NCBI GenBank assembly: GCA_963772555.1
Contig: CAVYXQ010000018.1
Coordinates: forward strand, 124,001 to 188,000
DNA: 64,000 bases
DNA from: Roseiarcus sp963772555
GTDB lineage: Bacteria > Pseudomonadota > Alphaproteobacteria > Rhizobiales > Beijerinckiaceae
Direction of reading: 5' to 3'
Shown: in pieces, positions 1 to 8,213 of the stretch
How the letters are laid out: every line of letters begins with the position of its first letter
How positions within the stretch are numbered: position 1 is the first letter of the stretch
Notes under the pieces: generated by a model
Database searches by the model: none
What the model saw: only the letters and a program-made list of their open reading frames with translations
Told to the model about the DNA's origin: nothing
Position numbers and translations under genes: made by a program

Positions 1-260
1 GCCGTTCCGTGATGGACGAAGCCGGCGCAGTTGAAGAGGACGTCGATCGGGCCGAGCTCGCGCGCCAGCGCCATGACGGCCTCGGTCGAGCGGACGTCGA
101 GCTTGCGCCGCTCGGCGTCGAGGCCGGCGAGGCCGTCGAAATCGATGTCGGTTGCGATGACGCGGGCGCCCTCGCGAGAAAAAGCCTCGGCCGTGGCGCG
201 CCCGATCCCCGCCGCCGCCGCGGTCAGGACCGCAACCTTCCCCGTCAACCGTCCCGCCAT
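1..260 (-). CDS. SDR-family oxidoreductase, DHRS6/BDH2-like (3' part beyond window)
   Basis: This is the first 86 codons of a short-chain dehydrogenase that runs off the left edge. The start is ATG at 258-260. The N-terminal cofactor loop reads VLTAAAAGIG, in which the first glycine of the usual TGxxxGIG is alanine. It is followed by VIATDID, LDVR, and DVLFNCAGFVHHGT at the edge. That combination is typical of the cytosolic DHRS6/BDH2 type (type 2 3-hydroxybutyrate dehydrogenase) and of bacterial relatives, which use NAD. The Asp after VIAT fits NAD rather than NADP preference. The catalytic Ser-Tyr-Lys lies outside the window, so activity cannot be judged. The next gene, fumC, is on the same strand and about 80 bases upstream. 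Confidence 0.85.
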   Translation of the reverse strand, partial: MAGRLTGKVAVLTAAAAGIGRATAEAFSREGARVIATDIDFDGLAGLDAERRKLDVRSTEAVMALARELGPIDVLFNCAGFVHHGT

Positions 261-341
261 CCCAAGGGTCTCCTTCCCCAACGCCGATTAAGGCCGCTCT
301 CCGCGGCGATTCACGCTTTTAGGCGACATTGCCGCGCCAGC

Positions 342-1748
342 CTAGCGGCTATGGCCGCTCATTGAACCGACCATTTTCGCCGGATCGACGAGCCGGTCGA
401 ACTCGGCTTCGGTGACGAAGCCGAGTTTCAGCGCGGCTTCCTTCAACGTCAGATCGTGGTCGTTGGCGTAATGCGCGATCTCGGCCGCCTTGTCGTAGCC
501 GATGACCGGGGCGAGCGCCGTCACCAGCATCAGCGAGCGCTGCACGTCCTCGGCGATCTTCTTGCGGTTGGGCTCGGCCCCCTCGACGAGGTGCTTGCGG
601 AAACTGACGCAAGCATCGCTCAGGATCGTGATCGAGTGGGCGACATTGTAGATGATGAGCGGTTTATAGACGTTCATCTCGAGATAGCCGCCGGCGCCGC
701 CGAAGCCGACTGCGACGTCGTTTCCCATGACCTGAACGGCGACCATGGTCATGGCCTCGGCCTGGGTCGGGTTGACCTTGCCTGGCATGATCGACGAGCC
801 GGGCTCGTTGGCGGGAAGGACGAGCTCGGCAAACCCCGCCCGCGGGCCGCAGGACATCAGGCGAATGTCGTTGGCGATCTTGTAGAGCGAGACGGCGAGC
901 GTACGCAGCGCGCCGGAGAGATGAACGAGGGCGTCGTGCGCGCCCTGGGCGGCGAACTTGTTCGGCGCGCTGACGAAGGGCAGGCCGGTCAGCCCCGCGA
1001 TGCCCGCCGTCGCCGCTTCGGCGAATCCGGGCGCGGCGTTGACGCCGGTGCCGACCGCGGTGCCGCCGAGGGCCAGCTGATAGACGCCGGTCAGCGCGCC
1101 TTCGAGCCGCTCGAGATCGTCCGCCAGCATGGCCGCATAGCCGGACCATTCTTGCCCAAGCGTCAGCGGTGTCGCATCCTGCATATGCGTGCGGCCAATC
1201 TTGACGATGCCGCTCCAGGCCTCGGCCTTCGCCGCGATGGCGTCGCGAAGCGCCTGAACCGCGGGCATAAGCCGGCGTTTCACGCCGGTCGCCGCCGCAA
1301 TCGCCATGGCGGAGGGAAAAGTGTCATTGGTCGACTGGCTCATATTGACGTGGTCGTTGGGATGGATCGGCGCCCTCTCGCCGAGCGGCGCGCCCGCGAG
1401 CTGAGCGGCGCGGTTGGCGATCACCTCGTTGACGTTCATGTTGAACTGGGTGCCGCTGCCTGACATCCAGACGCTGAGCGGGAACATGTCGCGATGGCGC
1501 CCCGCCAGGAGTTCGTCGCAGACTTCGGCGATCAGGCGGAAAGGCCCGTCCCCGAGCCGTCCGCTCGCGTGGTTGGCGATCGCGGCGGCCTTCTTCAGGA
1601 TCGCGTAGGCGTCGATCATCTCTGGCGGCATCAGGTCGCGACCGATGCAGAAATGCTCGAGCGCGCGCTGGGTCTGGGCGCCCCAAAGCTTGTCGGCGGG
1701 GACGTCGATCTCGCCGAAGCTGTCCCGTTCCTTGCGCGTGGCGGACAT
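342..1748 (-). CDS. fumC: Class II fumarate hydratase (fumarase C)
   Basis: This cytosolic TCA-cycle enzyme interconverts fumarate and L-malate without an iron-sulfur cluster. The 468-residue length is normal for the homotetrameric class II family. The fumarase/aspartase signature GSSIMPGKVN lies at about residues 317-326 and carries the catalytic serine loop. The substrate segment HPNDHVNMSQSTND lies at 129-142, and GRTHMQDATPLTLGQE around His188 supplies the acid/base region. Two ATGs are available: 1748 is preferred because AAGGA sits 5 bases upstream of it, whereas the one at 1754 lies inside that ribosome site. The C-terminal residues are less conserved, as usual. No lesion is seen. Confidence 0.97.
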   Translation of the reverse strand: MSATRKERDSFGEIDVPADKLWGAQTQRALEHFCIGRDLMPPEMIDAYAILKKAAAIANHASGRLGDGPFRLIAEVCDELLAGRHRDMFPLSVWMSGSGTQFNMNVNEVIANRAAQLAGAPLGERAPIHPNDHVNMSQSTNDTFPSAMAIAAATGVKRRLMPAVQALRDAIAAKAEAWSGIVKIGRTHMQDATPLTLGQEWSGYAAMLADDLERLEGALTGVYQLALGGTAVGTGVNAAPGFAEAATAGIAGLTGLPFVSAPNKFAAQGAHDALVHLSGALRTLAVSLYKIANDIRLMSCGPRAGFAELVLPANEPGSSIMPGKVNPTQAEAMTMVAVQVMGNDVAVGFGGAGGYLEMNVYKPLIIYNVAHSITILSDACVSFRKHLVEGAEPNRKKIAEDVQRSLMLVTALAPVIGYDKAAEIAHYANDHDLTLKEAALKLGFVTEAEFDRLVDPAKMVGSMSGHSR

Positions 1749-1778
1749 AGGCATCCTTTCAGACGAGGCGGACCTGCC

Positions 1779-2489
1779 TCAGCCCCCTGTGATTCTCTTC
1801 CGTCGGGACACGCCCCCGCCGATCGGCGGGCGGCGATTGCCGGGGTGCTTGGGATCGGGGCCCCAGATCGCCTGGTAGGTGTCGACGCAGCGGCCGGACG
1901 CCTGAAGGTAGACCGCGGCGGCGATCAGCGCGGCCCACCAGATCGCCAGGACAAGGAGCATCCAGCGCGGCGCGCCGACGAAGCCGAGCCCCACCGCAGT
2001 CGCCGTCAGCGCCAGCGGCACGGCGATCCATCCGAGATGCTTGTGAGCCGCTTCGAACACGAGCCGCCGCGGCGTCATGTCATAATGGTCGCCGCGGAGC
2101 GTCGGTTCGGTCGGGCCGCCCTTGTCGCCGCGCAGAAGGGCGCCGGCGACCTGGATCCAGCCGATCGAGACGGCAATCCAGCCACAGACGTGATGAACGG
2201 TGACCGCGGGTCCGGTCCGCCAACCCCGGCCGAAAATGAGGACGAGCCCGAGCGTCATGGCGGCGACGCCGGCGCTCTGGCACCAGAGATGCGTCCGCCA
2301 CCACAGCTTGTTGTCGAGAACGCGCGGCCAGTCCTGCCTCGGCGTCACCTTGAAATAGCGCGCGGCCAGTATGCCGAGCGGCAGGAGGAAGCTCCAGCTC
2401 AGGACCATGAGGCGCGCATGCCAATAGACCCAGGGTTCGCCCGCCGGGCGAGGAGCGTCTGACAGCGGGGCGAGCAGCCAATCGACCAT
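1779..2489 (-). CDS. Cytochrome b561-domain membrane protein
   Basis: This 236-residue integral membrane protein has about five hydrophobic segments. The N-terminal WVYWHARLMVLSW, then RTHLW near residue 65, VHHVCGW near 98 and AAHKHLGW near 148 provide the spaced histidines that ligate two b hemes in the eukaryotic-like cytochrome b561/ferric reductase domain. Bacterial single-domain members of this type are mostly uncharacterised. A role in transmembrane electron transfer is therefore inference. It ends 30 bases upstream of fumC on the same strand, so the two may be co-transcribed. The C-terminal 40 residues are soluble, rich in Gly, Pro and Arg. Confidence 0.8.
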   Translation of the reverse strand: MVDWLLAPLSDAPRPAGEPWVYWHARLMVLSWSFLLPLGILAARYFKVTPRQDWPRVLDNKLWWRTHLWCQSAGVAAMTLGLVLIFGRGWRTGPAVTVHHVCGWIAVSIGWIQVAGALLRGDKGGPTEPTLRGDHYDMTPRRLVFEAAHKHLGWIAVPLALTATAVGLGFVGAPRWMLLVLAIWWAALIAAAVYLQASGRCVDTYQAIWGPDPKHPGNRRPPIGGGVSRRKRITGG

Positions 2490-2603
2490 GCCCTTGGACC
2501 AGAAAATCGTGCGCGGGCTTCTCGGCCCCGGGAGCGCAGAATATGCGCTGCCGGGACGACTTCAAGACCGGCAGGAAAGCGGGATGCGCCCGCGGCCGGC
2601 TTC

Positions 2604-2939
2604 CTATTGTAAATCGCTCTCCGAGCGGAATGGCCCGAAGGGCTGCACGGAATATCCTCTCTTGAACGCAGCGTCCGTCGCTCTGTTGCGAATGGCGATC
2701 GCGGTGAATTGATTTTCATCGGCCACACAAAAAGTGGGACCGGCGCTGACGCCTTCGCTTTCGAGAAACCGGCGATAGGCCGTCTCGAATCCCGCTACGC
2801 TAAAGGCGTTGCTGCTGAACACTGCAGAAACATACAATACTTTACGATTGGCGCCTTCCGCAGAGCAATAGCCCCAAGAGGCGCTCGCGGGCGTTACGAA
2901 ACAGACGGCTCCCAAGATTGCCAACGCATATCTACTCAT
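2604..2939 (-). CDS. Small secreted hypothetical protein
   Basis: This 111-residue product begins with a clear Sec signal peptide: Arg3, a hydrophobic core and a cleavage site near ASA-S at about residue 21. The mature part contains two cysteines that could form a disulfide in the periplasm. The tail includes FTAIAIRNRATDAAFKRGYS. I do not recognise the family and assign no function. It lies upstream of the cytochrome b561 gene on the same strand, separated by about 110 bases. The signal peptide and the absence of a better frame are the main evidence that it is real. Confidence 0.6.
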   Translation of the reverse strand: MSRYALAILGAVCFVTPASASWGYCSAEGANRKVLYVSAVFSSNAFSVAGFETAYRRFLESEGVSAGPTFCVADENQFTAIAIRNRATDAAFKRGYSVQPFGPFRSESDLQ

Positions 2940-3209
2940 CAGGCGCTCCTGCCAATTGGCTCGCCGCGATGGTTAATCTGCCCCAACTCGGGCTGATGTG
3001 ACAAGGCCTTGGAGGGCTTCGTTAGGGCAAGGCGAGGACAAGGCCGCCGGGGAACGGCCAGAAGGGCGGCGCTGGTTACAAGACCGATAATCGCCGCCCC
3101 GGACTTTCCTCGATCGCCTTCAGCCTTTGGCTTCTTTCGTTGTCGTAGAGTTGGCGGCGGTGAGGCAGGGGGAGTGCCGCAATGGCCCCGGCCGTTCGCA
3201 CAAATTACG

Positions 3210-3972
3210 ATGTCGGCGCGCTGGATGGCGATCCAGACGCTGTTCGCGTTGAGCTCTGGTCATCCCTGCGACCGGGTTGGGGTTGCTTTGGCTTTATGGC
3301 GGCGATCTCAGTCGCCCGGTCAGCGGCTTTGTCATGCTGCGCTTCGGCTTGGCCCTGTCCGCCATCGAGGCGCTCGTATTCGCTCCCGCCGTCGCGCTTC
3401 GCAGCAGCACGATGCTTCGCGAGCTGACCCTTGCCCGGGACGAACTCGATCGGCTCGCCCACATCGACCCGTTGACCGGTCTCTTCAATCGTCGCGGATT
3501 CGACAAGGCTGCGACAGGCATGCTGGCCTCGCCGGCTGCGCTGGCTCGTCCCGCCGCGGCTCTGATGTGCGACCTCGATCACTTCAAGGAGATCAACGAT
3601 CAGTTCGGCCACGAATTCGGCGACGCCGCGTTGCGGCATGTCGCGAATATTCTGCGCGAGGCCGCAACGCGCGGCGCAATGGTGCTCGGCAGGGTCGGGG
3701 GCGAGGAATTCGCGCTGCTGCTGACCAATGTCGTGCATGCCGATGCGCTGGCGTTCGCTGAAATTCTTCGGATGAGCATCGCGGAGCGCCCGGTCGAGTG
3801 GCGAGGCGCGAAGGCCACGATCACCATGAGCGTGGGGCTAGCCGCAACGCCCTTCTGCGACGGCGAGCTCTCCCCGCTGTTCGCCCGCGCCGACGGGGCG
3901 CTCTACGGAGCGAAAGGGAGGGGGCGCAATCGCATCGTCCAGGCGCAGGATCTTCTGGTCGAAGCAGCGTAA
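3210..3972 (+). CDS. Diguanylate cyclase (GGDEF domain), apparent +1 frameshift near 3254
   Basis: This is a GGDEF-domain enzyme that makes cyclic di-GMP from two GTP. The signature GRVGGEEFALLL is encoded at about 3691-3726. It is preceded by the domain start HIDPLTGLFNRRGF and the metal site DLDHFKEIND. No RxxD inhibitory site is present upstream of GGEEF. The catalytic frame has no ATG (first start TTG 3277) and is closed at 3250. A frame starting at ATG 3210 encodes MSARWMAIQTLFAL. Deleting one base of GAGCTC at 3251-3256 joins the two as QTLFALSLVIPATGLGLLW, a plausible membrane segment. The total of 763 nt is one over a multiple of three. It is either a real lesion or a sequence error. 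Confidence 0.8.
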
Positions 3973-4168
3973 TCGCCGGTTCGAGGAGGCCGGCCATCCA
4001 GGGTTGTCGCCCCCGCGAACGCGAAGCCAGCAAGCTCCACGGACATTGGCGCATTGCGCGAGCCTGGCGGAGAGTCCCGCAGCGGGCGGTCTCCACCTCG
4101 TTTCACGTGGCTTTCACGCCCGTGATGCCGAGAGCCGCGGATGTCGGCGTTACTGCGAACGCTCTGTT

Positions 4169-4576
4169 TCAGAATATGACGGAAGAATCGACCGTCGCAC
4201 CGCCGCGCGCGAGGCTCAGATTGACCACCCATCCCAACCGCACCGGGACGCCTTCGAAAGTTTCACCTTCCACGTGCCCGACCATCGTCCAGGCGCATCG
4301 GTCATTCGAGACGTATGTGCGATCGTCGGCAGAGTAGGAGAACGTGGGGAACTGCAGATTTGGCAGCCGTTCCTTGATGGCTTGCTGGGCCGCCAGGCTG
4401 ACTTTGGCCGGACTGGTGGAACACGCCTTCTGCGGAACCGGGCGTGTTGCGATGCTGCCGCCCACAATTGCGAGCCCGACGATCGGGACGATGCTCAGGA
4501 GAGGCGCTCTGAATGTCACGGAACCGGCCTTCGACCCGCGTTTGATCCGTCGGCCTCGTGCGAGCCACGACGCCAA
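4169..4576 (-). CDS. Hypothetical membrane-anchored protein
   Basis: This 135-residue protein has a basic N-terminus (RGRRIKRGSK) followed by one hydrophobic segment, roughly residues 24-44, so it is probably anchored with its C-terminus in the periplasm. The outer part contains two cysteines (KAC near residue 52 and DRC near 94), which could pair, and ends in a hydrophobic strand. I do not recognise a domain. It stands alone between the diguanylate cyclase, in the opposite direction, and another small unknown gene on the same strand. The region 3973-4168 upstream of its stop shows nothing else. Confidence 0.5.
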   Translation of the reverse strand: MASWLARGRRIKRGSKAGSVTFRAPLLSIVPIVGLAIVGGSIATRPVPQKACSTSPAKVSLAAQQAIKERLPNLQFPTFSYSADDRTYVSNDRCAWTMVGHVEGETFEGVPVRLGWVVNLSLARGGATVDSSVIF

Positions 4577-4737
4577 GTTCCGCTAACCTATCCGCAGTGG
4601 CGTTCCATTCGGCACAAAGGGTTCGATAGAAATTGAATGAAACGGGCGGGACGATGCGAACGAGATGTCCACGGTCGCGCAAGGATGGCGCTTGGTTGCC
4701 GTGTTGGCCGAACTTGTCCTGGACGCTGCGATCGCCC

Positions 4738-5073
4738 TCAGTGCCTTGTCGCCTGTGCGATCCTCTCCGCCGCCTCCAATGCGACCAAGCGCCGCAACGC
4801 GCGATTGGTCTCGTCCTCAGCCCAGGAAGGATGGCGGGCCGAAGCTTCCTCGAAGAGCCAGGCAAGATATCGGAACAGGCGCCTTTGCGCCTGACGCAGC
4901 ATCTCCGCGCTCGCGCCGACGGGTATCCTATGGTCCATAGCCGCATCGACGTCGCGGTCCGGATCCGCGAGATCGGCCTCGCTTAATACAGGCCCCGTCA
5001 ACGCGACAACATCGCGCCGTGCGATCGGAGCGGTTGATCGGACGGCGATGAGGCGCGAATTGTCCTGAGCCAT
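4738..5073 (-). CDS. Hypothetical protein
   Basis: This is a 111-residue soluble protein. The ATG at 5073 is chosen over an upstream in-frame ATG at 5115 because AGGAG lies eight bases before it. The C-terminal half looks alpha-helical and charged (MLRQAQRRLFRYLAWLFEEA and ALRRLVALEAAERIAQATRH). No signal peptide or membrane segment is present and I recognise no family. The 160 bases between it and the next gene downstream, and the 290 bases upstream to 5367, show no feature I can name. Confidence 0.5.
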   Translation of the reverse strand: MAQDNSRLIAVRSTAPIARRDVVALTGPVLSEADLADPDRDVDAAMDHRIPVGASAEMLRQAQRRLFRYLAWLFEEASARHPSWAEDETNRALRRLVALEAAERIAQATRH

Positions 5074-5367
5074 CGATACTACTCCTGGCTGTGCCCCAGG
5101 CTCATTTAAGACCATACAACCATAAGCCGCAATCCTCGCCCTGTGGATAAGCAGGACTTAAGCTTGTCCTATGCCTGCCGCGCTTGGTCCGATGAGGCCC
5201 AACCGACTGAAAAACGTTCGTTAACTTTAGTACCGCGAACCCAAGGACAAGAGAGAGTTTCGCGATTACGGAAAGTTAAGCGGTCAGGGCTCTGGGCAAT
5301 CCCTGACCGTGATAGAGCGCTCCAAGTTGCATCGCGGTCCCCGACGAACGCCAGGCCAGTCTCTACG

Positions 5368-6253
5368 TCAACCGGCAAAGCTCGCCATGGCTTTATCGAC
5401 GATGATGGCCCCGGCCTCCTGGACGAAATGACCGGCCTCGGCGAGCTCGATCGGCGGCGGGCAGTTCCGGATCGTCTGGCGGAGCGCGCGCATCGCCGGC
5501 GGGCCGAGAACCGGGTCCTGCATGCCCACCGCCATGCAGCTCTTGCCGGCCCAATCGTTCGACCAGAAATCGCGCGCCCGGCGCGAGAGCGCGGCGCCTT
5601 CGGCGTCCGGCCGGTCCGGCACGAGGTTGGGGAAGCGCCTCACGCCGGACTTGTATCGCTGGTCCGGAAAGGGCGCCGCATAGGCCGCGGCCTCGGCGTC
5701 GCTCAATGACGGCGCCCCCCGCTTCATCAGCGCGGCTATGTCCATGTCAGGCTTGCTGTTCGCGAAGGCGCGCCACGCCAGGAAGCCTTCGCCGAGCGGA
5801 ACGTCGCCGGTTCCGAGCGCGGTGTTCATCACCAGGAGCCGTTCGAAGCGTTCGTGCATGTCCATCGGAATCGTAAGACCGATAAGGCCTCCCCAATCCT
5901 GGCAGACGAGGGTGATGCGCCTGAGATCGAGCGATTTGAATCAGGGCGATAATCGAGTCGCGATGAAACATGAAGGTATAGACGGCCTCGTCTACGGGCT
6001 TGTCGGAACGGCCGAAGCCGAAAAAATCCGGGGCGACGACGCGCTGGCCCGCGGCGACAAAGGCGGGGATCATCTTGCGGTAGAGATAGGACCAGGTGGG
6101 CTCGCCATGCAGGCAGAACGCGACCGGCGCGTCGCGCGGCCCTTCGTCGAGATAATGCATGCGCAAGCCCCCGGCGCCGTCGCGATAACGGGGAACGAAC
6201 GGATAGCCGGGCAAGACGGCAAAGCGTTCGTCCGGGGTGCGCAGAGCGTTCAT
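5368..6253 (-). CDS. Haloalkane dehalogenase (alpha/beta hydrolase, DhlA-like), apparent +1 frameshift
   Basis: This enzyme would hydrolyse haloalkanes to an alcohol and halide. Two overlapping frames together give a full-length HLD-I protein. The first runs from ATG 6253 (AGGAG upstream) through LCLHGEPTWSY-like and DFFGFGRSDKP to IALIQ. The second continues with LDLRRITLVCQDWGG, whose Asp is the nucleophile and whose Trp binds halide. It then carries VMNTALGTGD, the catalytic acid in GMQDPVLGP and the histidine in EAGHFVQEAG. The frames are joined by removing one base around 5935-5942, next to a GAATC site. The 886 nt are one over a multiple of three. All catalytic residues are present, so the gene is functional if the extra base is an error. 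Confidence 0.85.
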
Positions 6254-6282
6254 CGATTGTCTCCTCAAGGGCCAGCCGGCGT

Positions 6283-6496
6283 CTATTCATCCGCGTCTTC
6301 GTCGCTGCTCTCCGCCTCCCTTTCGGCGCCCGGGATGACGTAGGTCCCCTTCAGCCAGCGGTGGAGGTCGATGTCGGCGCAGCGCTTGGAGCAGAACGGA
6401 TCGTAACGCTCGGCGCGTGGCTTGCCGCAGATGGGGCACGGGCGCTTTTGCGTCGTTGGTTGGGCGCTCGGGCGGGCCTTTGTCGTTTGCAGTCAT
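6283..6496 (-). CDS. yacG: DNA gyrase inhibitor YacG (zinc-finger protein), start or frame uncertain
   Basis: YacG is a small zinc-binding protein that inhibits GyrB-type topoisomerase. The zinc-finger CPICGKP...YDPFCSKRCADIDLHRWL and an acidic tail ending at 6283 are unmistakable. The obvious ATG at 6494-6496 overlaps the maf stop as ATGA but leads into a different frame. One base must be dropped to reach the zinc-finger frame, for example in the run of four A near 6440. Alternatively, a CTG at 6490-6492, directly after the maf stop, opens the zinc-finger frame with no shift. The maf-yacG pair downstream of infA is the usual alphaproteobacterial order. Confidence 0.8.
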
Positions 6497-7132
6497 TTCG
6501 AGAGATTCGCGACCCATTGGCGGTGCGGATAATAGCCTTCTCCGGCGAGCAGCGCGTTCGTCTCCGCCAACGGCAGGCCGACCACATTGCTGTAGGAGCC
6601 GATCAGCCGCACGACAAAGGCCCCGGCGAGGCCCTGAACAGCGTAGCCGCCGGCCTTGCCGCGCCACTCTCCGCTCATCAGATAGGCATCGAGCTCCTCG
6701 CGCGAAAGGCGCTTGAACCGCACCCGCGTTTCGACGATGCGCCGTCTGAGCGCCCCCCCGGGCGTCGCCAGCGCAAGGCCGGTATAGACCCGATGGGCGC
6801 GGCCGGAGAGAAGCCTGAGGCAGGCTTCGGCCTCGTCGCGAATTCTCGCATTTCGGCAGGAAGCGCCGGCCGACGCAAACCACGGTGTCGGCGGCGAGCG
6901 TGAGGCACGGAGCAAGCTCGGGGACCTTGACCGCGAGCCCTGCCGAGTGGATCGCCTTCTCCGACGCGAGCCGCTGCGCGAGGCCGCGGGGCGACTCGCC
7001 GCGGCGCGGCGTCTCGTCGATTTCGGACGGCAACACGGAATCCGGATCGACGCCGATCTGCGCCAGAAGCGCGAGGCGGCGAGGCGAACCCGAGGCGAGA
7101 ACGAGGCGCGGGCGGCCTTGCGGCGAACTCAA
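6493..7132 (-). CDS. maf: Maf-family nucleotide pyrophosphatase, apparent +1 frameshift near 6843
   Basis: Maf proteins hydrolyse non-canonical or modified nucleoside triphosphates to monophosphates and are linked to septum control. The N-terminal frame starts with TTG at 7132 and gives LVLASGSPRRLALL, the substrate loop, and then LAADTVVCVGRRFLPK with the catalytic Asp. A second frame continues with RDEAEACLRLLSGRAHRVYTG, GKAGGYAVQG and SYSNVVGLPL. The junction is GAATTC at 6840-6845; removing one T restores LPKCEN-RDEAEA and a GAATC site. The length of 640 nt is one over a multiple of three. It follows infA by 37 bases on the same strand. Confidence 0.9.
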
Positions 7133-7169
7133 GGGGCGGCTCCTCGCGGGGCGCCCCGGAAGACGAGCC

Positions 7170-7388
7170 TCACTTGAAACGGTAGGTGATGCGGCCCTTG
7201 GTCAGATCATAGGGCGTCATCTCGACAAGGACCTTGTCGCCGGCCAGCACGCGAATGCGATTCTTGCGCATCTTGCCGGCGGTGTGAGCGATAATCTCGT
7301 GGTCGTTCTCCAGTTTGACGCGGAAGGTCGCATTGGGCAGCAGTTCGACCACGAATCCGGGAAATTCCAGCAGTTCTTCTTTCGACAT
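7170..7388 (-). CDS. infA: Translation initiation factor IF-1
   Basis: This 72-residue OB-fold protein binds the 30S A site during initiation. The sequence is canonical, with FPGFVVELLPNATFRVKLEN, the nucleic-acid-binding HTAGKMRKNRIRVLAGDKV and the terminal YDLTKGRITYRFK. Length and sequence match the family over the full span. It heads the infA-maf-yacG run on the minus strand. The ATG at 7388 is the only plausible start. Confidence 0.98.
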   Translation of the reverse strand: MSKEELLEFPGFVVELLPNATFRVKLENDHEIIAHTAGKMRKNRIRVLAGDKVLVEMTPYDLTKGRITYRFK

Positions 7389-7864
7389 AGGGTCCCTTAT
7401 GATGACGTCGCGTCGGCGACGTCGCGGCCGCGGTTTCTCGGCATGGACCCAGGATCGCTCGCAAGTTCAGGGCCGGACCGCCGCGGCGGCGGAACCTATC
7501 CCAATTCAACGTAAAAAGGAAAGCAAAAGGCGAGACCTGAGGCGCCGGGATGTGGTCATCGTTTCCTTAAGGTGACTCTCGCTCCTCCAGTTACGATGCG
7601 GGCACGGGGCTTTCCTTCACTGTCGCTCCGGCAGACGCGCGGGTGATACGAGGGACGGCGCAGGTCGCCAGTCAATGGCGCCGAAGACGCCGTCGCATGC
7701 GTCGAGGTCCCTCGGAGGCGACTGTCGCGACCGGCCCGCATCGCGCGGCTCCGTCACAAAATTCTGAAGAAAGACCGAGGCCTTTCTTGAAGAAACGCCC
7801 TCCGTCGCAGTTCCATCCGTCCCGCGTCTGTGGCATAAAATGCCGAACACGGGTGATCGCGCCA
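7389..7864. other. Intergenic stretch, no gene assigned
   Basis: This 476-base stretch lies between divergent infA and the DUF2093 gene. Open frames here have no recognisable domain and no good ribosome site. It must contain the promoters of both flanking transcripts, but I could not single out convincing -35/-10 boxes. I see no RNA gene. Confidence 0.4.
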
Positions 7865-8081
7865 ATGAACAGGATGGAACGCCGGCCCCCCGACGCTGGG
7901 GAAGCGAAAGTCGAATTTCTCGACGGCGATTTTCGCATCCTGCGTCCAGGCGCGTTTGTCCGCTGCGCCGTTACGGGACGCCCGATCCCTCTCGATGAAC
8001 TGCGTTACTGGAGCGTCGACCGCCAGGAGGCCTACGCGACCCCGGCGGCATCAATGGCGCGCGAGACCGAGTTCCGGCTGA
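7865..8081 (+). CDS. DUF2093 protein, apparent stop loss by +1 insertion
   Basis: This is a small protein of the DUF2093 family, of unknown function and widespread in Alphaproteobacteria. The conserved core EFLDGDFRILRPGAFVRCAV...GRPIPLDELRYWSVDRQEAY is intact from ATG 7865. As read, the frame does not stop until 8464, well inside the acyl-CoA dehydrogenase gene, which is implausible. Removing one T from GAGTTC at 8069-8074 gives ARETESG and a TGA at 8079-8081, a 71-residue product of normal family length. The coordinates given assume that correction. Confidence 0.75.
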
Positions 8082-8213
8082 GGTTCCGCCGTTTTGGCGA
8101 AAATCGCCGCCCGTGGCCTTGTCAAGCACGAGAAGATAGTTCATATGTAAACCTTCTTGGCGACCGCCCATGGCGGCCTTCGAATTCGCCTGGGTTTCCT
8201 CGAGGAAAAGCCA

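Noticed and set aside
456..1463. 335-codon plus-strand frame
   Set aside because: It is the shadow of fumC on the opposite strand.
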